Part shown: one piece after another, positions 53,302-61,443 of the stretch
Position numbering within the stretch: the first letter of the stretch is position 1
Layout of the letters: every line of letters begins with the position of its first letter
Origin: Mycobacterium helveticum
GTDB lineage: Bacteria; Actinomycetota; Actinomycetes; Mycobacteriales; Mycobacteriaceae
Direction of reading: 5' to 3'
NCBI RefSeq assembly: GCF_007714205.1
Contig: NZ_VMQU01000014.1
Span: 1 to 61,443, forward strand
DNA: 61,443 nt
Made by a program: the position numbers and the translations under genes
Notes under the pieces: model-generated
Database searches by the model: none
Told to the model about the DNA's origin: nothing
What the model saw: only the letters and a program-made list of their open reading frames with translations

Positions 53302-54167
53302 TCAGTCGCGTTCGAACGGCCGGAAGCTGCCGTCGAGGACCTGCAGATGGCCGATCGTGCGGCCCGTCACCTTGCCCGGATCGACCAGGGTCAATTCGAC
53401 TGCCGCACGAGCGAATTCATCGGCGTCGGAGGTGTCGCCGAACTCCCGGGCGTAGTACGCCAGCCCCGGGGTCAGGATGGGCTTGGACGGCGACAACGCA
53501 TTGACCGCGACGTGGTGCTCGGCGAGGTCGTAGGCCGCGCACTGGGTGAGGTGCTCGAGCGCCGCCTTCGACCCGCCGTAGCCGGGCAGCACCCCCCCGC
53601 CGCGGTCGGGGTAGGGCCCGTCGCCGGGCAGTCGGGACGCGATGGAGCTGATGTTGACGACCGAGCCCCCGCCCGCGTCGATCATGTCGGGGCACACCCG
53701 CTGCATCAGCTCGTAGGCGGCGAAGACCGCGATCTCGAAGTGCCGGCGGTACGCGGCCAGGGGGATGCTGACGAACCCGGGCCAGCCGGGCTTGGCGCCA
53801 CCCGCCGTGGCCGTCGGCTTGGTGCGCGGCGCGGCGCCCGGCGCCCGCGGGCGCCCCGGCGCGGTGAAGGCCGCATTGTTCACCAGGATCGTGATGGGCC
53901 CCAGGGCATCCCGTGCCGACTGCACCAATCGCCCGACGTCCTCGCGGTCGGTCAGGTCGGCCCGGACCGCGACGGCGCGGCCGCCGGCCGACTCGATCGC
54001 TGCGACCGTCTCGCCGATGGTCCCCGGCAGCCTCTCGTCCCACACCTGCTCGGTGCGGCCCGCGACGGCAACGGCCGCACCCTCGGCCGCGAGAGCCACG
54101 GCGATCGCGGCGCCCAGGCCGCGGCTGCCGCCGGTGACGATCGCGGCCCGCCCCTCGAGCCGGCCCG

Positions 54168-54171
<4 letters not shown>
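53302..54171 (-). CDS. Short-chain dehydrogenase/reductase
   Basis: A 289-residue Rossmann enzyme. The cofactor motif is GGSRGLGAAIAVALA (13-27), NNAA is the structural motif, and the expected active-site Ser-Tyr-Lys appears as SSIAS then GYGGSKAALEHL, where Tyr-x3-Lys is G-Y-G-G-S-K, i.e. shifted by one compared with YxxxK. An insertion (APGAAPRTKPTATAGG) follows NNAAFTAPG. ATG at 54171 overlaps the TetR stop (ATGA), so TetR and SDR form a unit. The substrate is unknown. The 230 bp beyond its stop, to the 13E12 gene, hold only weak short frames. Confidence 0.85.
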
Positions 54172-56010
<1,839 letters not shown>

Positions 56011-56011
<1 letters not shown>

Positions 56012-57135
56012 TGCCGCCGTCACTTGGCCCGCTCGACGAGTTCCCCATACACCAGATCCCCCAGCCGATCGCGTGGCCGGGCCCCTCGGACCGCAACTTC
56101 TACGACCGCTCCTATTTCAACGCCCACGACCGCACCGGGGACATCTTCGTCATCAGCGGCATCGGCTACTACCCGAACCTGGGCGTCAAGGATGCGTTCA
56201 TGCTGGTCCGGCGCGGCGACACCCAGACCGCGGTGCACCTGTCCGACGCCATCGACTCCGACCGCCTCAACCAGCACGTCAACGGCTACCGCATCGAGGT
56301 CGTCGAGCCGCTGCGCAAGCTGCGGCTGATCCTCGACGAAACCGACGGCATCGCAGCCGATCTCACCTGGGAGGGCCTGTTCGACGTGGTCCAGGAGCAG
56401 CCACACCTGATGCGGTCCGGCAACCGGGTGACGCTGGACGCCCAGCGTTTCGCCCAGCTGGGCGCCTGGAGCGGCCGCATCGCGATCGACGGCGACGAGA
56501 TCGCCGTCGACCCGGCGACCTGGATCGGCAGCCGCGACCGGTCCTGGGGCATCCGGCCGATCGGCGAGCCCGAGCCGGCGGGCCGCCCCGCCGACCCGCC
56601 CTTCGAGGGCATGTGGTGGCTGTACGTGCCGATGGCGTTCGACGAGTTCGCGATCGTGCTGATCATCCAGGAAGCGCCCGACGGCTTCCGCTCGCTCAAC
56701 GACTGCACCCGGGTGTGGCGCGACGGCCGCGTCGAGCAGCTGGGCTGGCCGCGAGTGAAAATCCACTACCGCTCCGGCACCCGCATCCCGACCGGGGCGA
56801 CCATCGACGCCACCGCCCCGGACGGCACGCCGGTGCACTTCGACGTCGAGTCCAAGCTGCCCGTCCCCATCCACGTCGGCGGCGGCTACGGCGGCGACTC
56901 CGACTGGCTGCACGGAATGTGGAAGGGCGAGAAGTTCGCCGAACGGCTGACCTACGACATGACCGACCCGACGATCGTCGCGCGGTCCGGGTTCGGCGTC
57001 ATCGACCACGTGGGCCGGGCGCTGTGCCGCGACGGCGACGCGGGGCCGGTGGAGGGCTGGGGACTCTACGAGCACGGCGCGCTGGGCCGCCACGACCCGT
57101 CCGGGTTCGCCGACTGGCTGTCGGTCGCCCCGTAG
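56011..57135 (+). CDS. Conserved protein of unknown function (Rv3169-like)
   Basis: A 374-residue beta-rich protein without signal peptide or membrane helix. It shows two repeats of a lipocalin-like pattern (ISGIGYYPNLGVKDAFMLVRRG; later MWWLYVPMAFDEFAIVLIIQE) as found in putative hydratase/AttH-type folds. I know no confirmed activity. Coupling to the APH-like gene by TAATG suggests that the two act on one substrate. Confidence 0.85.
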
Positions 57136-57189
57136 CCGCTTGGGGGTGGAAGCTGGGCATTCCCGCCCGGGTGCGGTTCACTGGACGGC

Positions 57190-58566
57190 GTGACAGCTCC
57201 GCCCCCGAACGCCGGCCCCCCTAACGCCGGCAGCTGGAACGTTGACGTCGTCGTGGTCGGTGCCGGCTTTGCCGGCTTGGTCGCCGCGCGGGAACTGACC
57301 CGACTGGGCCATGACGTGGTGGTCTTCGAGGGCCGCGACCGCGTCGGTGGCCGCTCGTTCACCGGCAGCGTCGCCGGGCTGCCCGCCGACATGGGCGGCA
57401 CCTTCGTCGGCCCCACCCAGGACGCGGTGCTGGCGTTGGCCGCCGAACTGCAGATCCCGACCACACAAACCCACCACGACGGCCGGAGCATCATCCAGTG
57501 GCGCGGGTGGGCGCGGCCCTACCGCGGCACCATCCCCAAGCTTTCGCTGGCCGGGCTGATCGACATCGGCCGGCTGCGCTGGCAGTTCGAGCGGATCGCC
57601 CGCCGCATCCCGCTGGCGGCCCCCTGGGACGCGCGCCGCGCCCGCGAGCTCGACGCCCAGTCGCTCGGCGACTGGTTGCGCTCGGTGCGCGCCTCCGACT
57701 CCTCCCGCGACCTGCTGGCGATCATGGCCCGGGTGACCTGGGGGTGCGAGCCCGACGACGTGTCCATGCTGCACGCGGCCCGCTACCTGCGCGCCGCCGG
57801 GGGCCTGGACCGCCTCCTCGACGTCGAAAACGGTGCGCAGCAAGACCGTTTTCCGGGCGGCACGCAGCAGATCGCCGAGGCGGTGGCGGCCGAACTAGGC
57901 GCCCGCGTCGTGCTCGGCGCCCCGGTGCGGCGCATCGAGCGCCACGGCGCAGGGGTCACGGTCACATCCGACCGGGTCCGGGCCGAGGCCGGATTCGTCG
58001 TCGTCGCCGTCCCACCCGCCCACCGCGCGGCCATCGAGTTCACTCCCCCGCTGCCGAAGGAGTACCACGACCTCGCCCGGCACTGGCCGCAGGGCCGCCT
58101 CAGCAAGGCTTATGCGGCGTACTCCACACCGTTCTGGCGGGCCGACGGATATTCCGGCCAGGCGCTGTCGGACGAAGGCCCCGTCTTCATCACCTTCGAC
58201 CTCAGCCCGCACGCCGACGGGCCGGGCATCCTGATGGGTTTCGTCGACGCCCGCGCGTTCGACTCGCTGCCCGCCGAGCAGCGCCGCCGCGACGCGTTGC
58301 GCTGCTTCGCGTCGCTGTTCGGCAACGACGCGCTCAAACCTCTCGACTATGTCGACTATTGCTGGGGCACAGAACAATTCGCGCCCGGTGGCCCGACGGC
58401 GGCGGTGCCGCCGAAGTCGTGGACCCGGTTCGGACGGTACCTGCGCCGGCCGGTCGGACCGATCCACTGGGCCGGCACCGAAACCGCCGACGAATGGACC
58501 GGATTCCTCGACGGCGCCGTCCGGTCCGGCCGCCGCGCGGCCGCCGAGGTCGCCGCCCTGCTGTGA
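57190..58566 (+). CDS. aofH: Flavin-containing amine oxidase AofH
   Basis: A 458-residue amine-oxidase-family flavoprotein. FAD binding: [21 protein letters not shown] with [10 protein letters not shown] after it (about 20-56), and a C-terminal [29 protein letters not shown]. It oxidises amines to aldehydes with H2O2 release; the true substrate in mycobacteria is unknown. GTG at 57190 lies 54 bp after the Rv3169-like gene, so it is probably the same transcript. It converges on the next gene with an 8-bp gap. Confidence 0.9.
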   Translation: MTAPPPNAGPPNAGSWNVDVVVVGAGFAGLVAARELTRLGHDVVVFEGRDRVGGRSFTGSVAGLPADMGGTFVGPTQDAVLALAAELQIPTTQTHHDGRSIIQWRGWARPYRGTIPKLSLAGLIDIGRLRWQFERIARRIPLAAPWDARRARELDAQSLGDWLRSVRASDSSRDLLAIMARVTWGCEPDDVSMLHAARYLRAAGGLDRLLDVENGAQQDRFPGGTQQIAEAVAAELGARVVLGAPVRRIERHGAGVTVTSDRVRAEAGFVVVAVPPAHRAAIEFTPPLPKEYHDLARHWPQGRLSKAYAAYSTPFWRADGYSGQALSDEGPVFITFDLSPHADGPGILMGFVDARAFDSLPAEQRRRDALRCFASLFGNDALKPLDYVDYCWGTEQFAPGGPTAAVPPKSWTRFGRYLRRPVGPIHWAGTETADEWTGFLDGAVRSGRRAAAEVAALL

Positions 58567-58574
58567 GCGTCCCG

Positions 58575-59555
58575 CTATGAACTGATGTGCCGCACCCGCA
58601 CGTCGCGGCTGACCGATCCGGCGAGCTCCCGCAGATGGCGGGTCACCTCGGCGGGCCGCTCCAGCATCGAGCAGTGGCCGCCGGGCAGCTCGACGAGGCC
58701 CACGACGTTGGGCGCGGACCGCGCGATCGCGCGGGACTGGCTGATGGGCGTCAGCCGGTCGCGCTCGCTGCCGATCACCAGCGTCGGCACGGTCAGGCCC
58801 GCAAGGTCGAGGTACCGCGACCCCAGCGACCCGACGAGCATCCGCGCGCAGCCGCCGCGCCCCGCGGGCGAGGTCTGCGCGAACAGCTCGTAGACGAGCC
58901 TGGCCGCGCTCGGGTCCGCGTCCTTGGCGACGGCCAGCATCGCGACCAGGTGGCGACTCGGGATGCGGGCGACGCCGGGCAGCGGGAACCCGCCGAACGC
59001 GCTGATCAGCCCGCGCGCGACCAGGTCCCGCGCCGGCGACAACCCGCGCGGCACCGGCAGCAGGCTCACCTTGCTGACCAGGTCGCCGGTCGTGGTGTTG
59101 ATCAGGGCCACCGCGTCGGCGCGCCGCTGCACCTTGTGGCGGTACCGCGCGGACCAGGCCGCGATCGCGATGCCGCCCATCGAATGCCCGGCCACCACCG
59201 CGCGTTCGTGCGGCGCCAGGGTCGCCTCCAGCACGCAATCCAGGTCGGAGGCAAGGGCTTTGAGGGTGTAGCCGTTGCCGCGCGGGACGCCGCTGCGCCC
59301 GTGGCCCCGGTGGTCGAAGGCGATCACCCGGTAGTCGGTGGCCAGGTCGGCGATCTGGTACGCCCACGCCCGGATCGCACAGGTGATGCCGTGTGTCAGC
59401 ACGATCGGATAGCCGTCCGCGGGGCCGAACACCTCCGTGTGCAGCGGGGTGCCGTCGGCCGCGCGCACCGTCAGCGCCTGGCTTGGCGGCAACACATCGG
59501 ACAGGGCAACATCGGACAGGGCATCGTCGCCGCGGGTGGATCGCCTGGGACTCAT
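58575..59555 (-). CDS. hpx: Alpha/beta-hydrolase, non-haem haloperoxidase-like (Rv3171c-like)
   Basis: A 326-residue hydrolase. Nucleophile elbow AGHSMGG (Ser125), oxyanion THGITCA, FDHRGHGRS, acid Asp in GSERDRLTPISQ, and His in LPGGHCSMLE complete the triad. The haloperoxidase label is historical; an esterase or lipase role is as likely. ATG 59555 has GGGGAGAG upstream. A 15-bp duplication repeats ALSDV in the N-terminal tail, outside the fold. Confidence 0.87.
   Translation of the reverse strand: MSPRRSTRGDDALSDVALSDVLPPSQALTVRAADGTPLHTEVFGPADGYPIVLTHGITCAIRAWAYQIADLATDYRVIAFDHRGHGRSGVPRGNGYTLKALASDLDCVLEATLAPHERAVVAGHSMGGIAIAAWSARYRHKVQRRADAVALINTTTGDLVSKVSLLPVPRGLSPARDLVARGLISAFGGFPLPGVARIPSRHLVAMLAVAKDADPSAARLVYELFAQTSPAGRGGCARMLVGSLGSRYLDLAGLTVPTLVIGSERDRLTPISQSRAIARSAPNVVGLVELPGGHCSMLERPAEVTRHLRELAGSVSRDVRVRHISS
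59494..59523. repeat. 15-bp tandem duplication in the hpx N-terminus
   Basis: ACATCGGACAGGGCA occurs twice back to back, giving ALSDV-ALSDV in the protein. The copies are identical, which suggests a recent event. Confidence 0.9.
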
Positions 59556-59680
59556 GCGGCTCTCCCCCTCCAGTGCGGCCACGCTGCCGCGGTTTCGGAT
59601 GGCGCGAGTCTAACGTGACGCCGGCGTCAATTCCGGCACATTCGCCGAATTTCCACCGCGAATCCCCTTGGTTTCCGGTC

Positions 59681-60527
59681 CTATTCGGCGGTCACCACCC
59701 AGGAGGCGAGCAACCGCAGCGCGTCCGCGGACCGCGAGTGCGGTTCGGCCGTGTAGCCGAACAACGACAGCCCGCCCGGGCCGATGTCGAACATGTTGTA
59801 GATCAGCACCAGCTCATCGACGCCCGCGTGCCGGAACCGCTTGACGCCGTGGCGGTGCGCCTTGACGTTGTGCGCCGCCCAGCGCCGGCGGAAGTCTTCG
59901 CTGCGTGGCGAGCTCGCCGACGAGCCGGGTGACCGCCGGCGAGTCCGGGGAGCGCGCCGCCTCGCCCTGCAACAGGGAGACGGCATCGTCGGCGGCGACG
60001 TCCCACTCCGGGAAGACCCGGTCCGCGGCGGCGTCGAAGAAGACGAAGCGGGCCAGGTTCGGCGTCCCCCTGGTGCGGGCGAACAGCGGCGCGTGAAGCG
60101 CCCGTCCGAGCGCGTTGGCGGCCACGACGTCGAGATGCCCGCTGAGCACGACGGCCGGGGCGGTGACCATGCTGTCCAGCAGGTCCTGCACACCGTCGGG
60201 CACCGCCGGGCCCGAACGCCGCGGTGCCCGGGTCCGGTCGCCCCGGTTGGTGGCCGCACGCACCAGGTCGAACAGGTGCGTGGACTCCGCCTCGCCCAGT
60301 CGCAGCGCCCGCGCGACGGCGTAGAGCACCTCGTCGGAGACCCCGGTGACGTGCCGGCGCTCGATCTGGGTGTAGTAGTCGATGCTCACACCGGCCAGGT
60401 GCGCGACCTCCTCGCGCCGCAGCCCGGGCACGCGCCGGCGCCGGCCCGGCGGCAGCCCCACGTGCCCGGGCGTGAGCCGCGCGCGCCGGGTCATCAAGAA
60501 GTCCCTGATGTCGTTGGCGATATCCAT
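59681..60527 (-). pseudogene. XRE/MmyB-type transcriptional regulator with a frameshift
   Basis: Frame one from ATG 60527 gives the HTH (LRREEVAHLAGVSIDYYTQIERRHV, about 36-60) and most of the MmyB-like sensor domain (DLLDSMVTAPAVVLSGHLDVVAANALGRAL). At 59901-59906 two bases appear lost: the frame reads ELATQRRLPPAL, while the shifted frame carries the expected RSEDFRRRWAAHNVKAHRHG and ends LFGYTAEPHSRSADALRLLASWVVTAE at 59681. The protein would lose its last 75 residues. It could be a real mutation or a sequencing error. It lies 42 bp downstream of the SRPBCC gene. Confidence 0.8.
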
Positions 60528-60569
60528 GTCCAGGGCAAGGGATACCCACCCGGCCGCGTCGCCCCGCGG

Positions 60570-61052
60570 CTAGCGTTCCAGCGCCTCCGCGCACGCGTCG
60601 AGAATCGCCAGGAAGCTCGAGCGCAGCAGCCGACGGCTGAACGCCTCGAGCAGGCGCCCGCCCGCCCAGACGGGGTGGGTGTAGTTGGTCAGCCAGTCGA
60701 CGTGCGTCCCGGGCCCGGCGCCCGCCGGGCTCAAAGGTGCCCTCAACGGTGCCGGGGTGAACGTCAGCGTTCCGCCCTCGTGATCGAACGGCGGAAACGA
60801 CCGGACGATCAGATAGGTGTAGCTACGGGGCCGGTCGTAGGCCGTGATCTTTTCGCGGAACCAGGTGCCGACGCCGGTGACCTCGCGCACCGCACCCGCC
60901 TCGTGGCCGGGCGAGTCGTGGCCGGGCGAGTCCTTGGCGTAACCGGCCCGGAGCACCAGCGGGGCGGCGGCCAGATGGGCCGGCTCGGCAAGCCAGTCGA
61001 AAACCTGCTCCACCGGTGCGGGAATCGTTCGTTCCAGGTGAATCTCGACCAT
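60570..61052 (-). CDS. SRPBCC-family protein
   Basis: A 160-residue START/polyketide-cyclase-like fold: VEIHLERTIPAPVEQVFDWLAEPAH at the start, then VTGVGTWFREKITAYDRPRSYTYLIV and a C-terminal helix LLRSSFLAILDACAEALE. These proteins bind hydrophobic ligands. It precedes the XRE-type regulator on the same strand, so the pair may be a ligand-sensing unit. A 15-bp duplication yields DSPGH twice in a loop (residues about 41-50). Confidence 0.82.
   Translation of the reverse strand: MVEIHLERTIPAPVEQVFDWLAEPAHLAAAPLVLRAGYAKDSPGHDSPGHEAGAVREVTGVGTWFREKITAYDRPRSYTYLIVRSFPPFDHEGGTLTFTPAPLRAPLSPAGAGPGTHVDWLTNYTHPVWAGGRLLEAFSRRLLRSSFLAILDACAEALER
60903..60932. repeat. 15-bp tandem duplication in the SRPBCC gene
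   Basis: GTGGCCGGGCGAGTC is present twice, exactly, coding DSPGH-DSPGH in a surface loop of the SRPBCC protein. Confidence 0.9.
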
Positions 61053-61443
61053 GGGGTCTCCCGCCGGGCAGTCACGCTACTGGTGACGCATATGCTATTA
61101 GCCGCCCTCCCGGGCGGCCCGGGAATCGTGGCACGCAACCGCCCGAATCTTTGCGCCGCGTGGCGGCACTCACGGTGAGAGCCGTAAGCGAGCTCAAAGG
61201 GAGTTTGCTGGTACCCCCTGAGCAGGGCGCCGCCACCGATTCCCCGCCCGCATGCGCCGCCGGTCCGACGTTCGCTCCGACGGCGTGGAGCAGCGCATTC
61301 GGGCCCGGGCGGGGCGGGCCCGCACACCGCCGGCCGGCGCCGACGAGGGCGCGCGGCGAGGCGTTAGCTGCGTGCGCGCGACCGGCGTCGCGCGGGTTTG
61401 CCGTGGCTGGGTTGGATTCGGTATAAACAAAGGACGCAGCCGC
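61053..61443. other. 391-bp right-end region without a supported gene
   Basis: No open frame here has a good start and protein-like composition. Near the end, TTGGAT and TATAAA (about 61413 and 61423) could belong to a rightward promoter for a gene outside the window, but the spacing is wrong for a standard promoter. Confidence 0.4.

Overview
The window comes from the chromosome of a slow-growing, non-tuberculous mycobacterium. GC is very high, the tmRNA encodes the tag ADSHQRDYALAA, and gene order follows M. tuberculosis H37Rv from about Rv3099c to Rv3171c (comparison from memory). Synteny runs smpB-ftsX-ftsE-mscS-prfB-fprA, then devS and its universal stress protein, hisN, fadE24-fadE23-fadB4, an Rv3143-like receiver, nuoA to nuoN, the moxR3 cluster, and Rv3167c/Rv3168/Rv3169/aofH/hpx. 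I cannot name the species.

Left edge (1-1500): a tyrosine integrase reads leftward off the window, and its start lies about 100 bp from the 3' end of ssrA. This is the edge of an integrative element in the tmRNA gene. Integrase translation may be controlled by a 14-bp inverted repeat that carries its ribosome binding site. 1500-9982: tmRNA, its partner SmpB, the cell-division ABC pair FtsEX, an MscS channel, release factor 2 and ferredoxin-NADP reductase FprA. 9979-12980: a DevS-type sensor kinase and an Rv3134c-type stress protein, with the devR response regulator missing between them and the kinase ATP-binding N-box altered. 12977-14469: two decayed PPE genes at the PPE50/PPE51 position.

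14466-19605: small membrane protein, HisN, and the FadE24/FadE23/FadB4 group behind a perfect palindrome. 19771-27385: a compact eight-gene operon absent from the H37Rv order. It holds a homogentisate-dioxygenase-like cupin, an alpha/beta hydrolase, a class III CoA-transferase, an HMG-CoA-lyase-like aldolase, a TetR regulator, and an acyl-CoA dehydrogenase/APH-like kinase/DUF6285-like triad resembling LvaC/LvaA/LvaB, which process 4-hydroxyacyl-CoA. This is the best candidate here for an undescribed catabolic pathway. 27600-44443: YceI-like protein, receiver protein, and a complete 14-gene complex I operon.

44480-47265: a decayed PPE-MPTR gene (PPE53 position) and a frameshifted IS1182-like element. 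47293-51522: a five-gene MoxR/DUF58 group. 51689-53071: a 13E12 HNH-endonuclease-type gene behind a LexA (SOS) box. 53302-58566: SDR and TetR genes divergent from Rv3168/Rv3169/aofH homologues. 58575-61052: Hpx-like hydrolase, a frameshifted XRE/MmyB-type regulator and an SRPBCC protein. The right third is marked by short tandem duplications, several of them in frame inside genes, and by gene decay.
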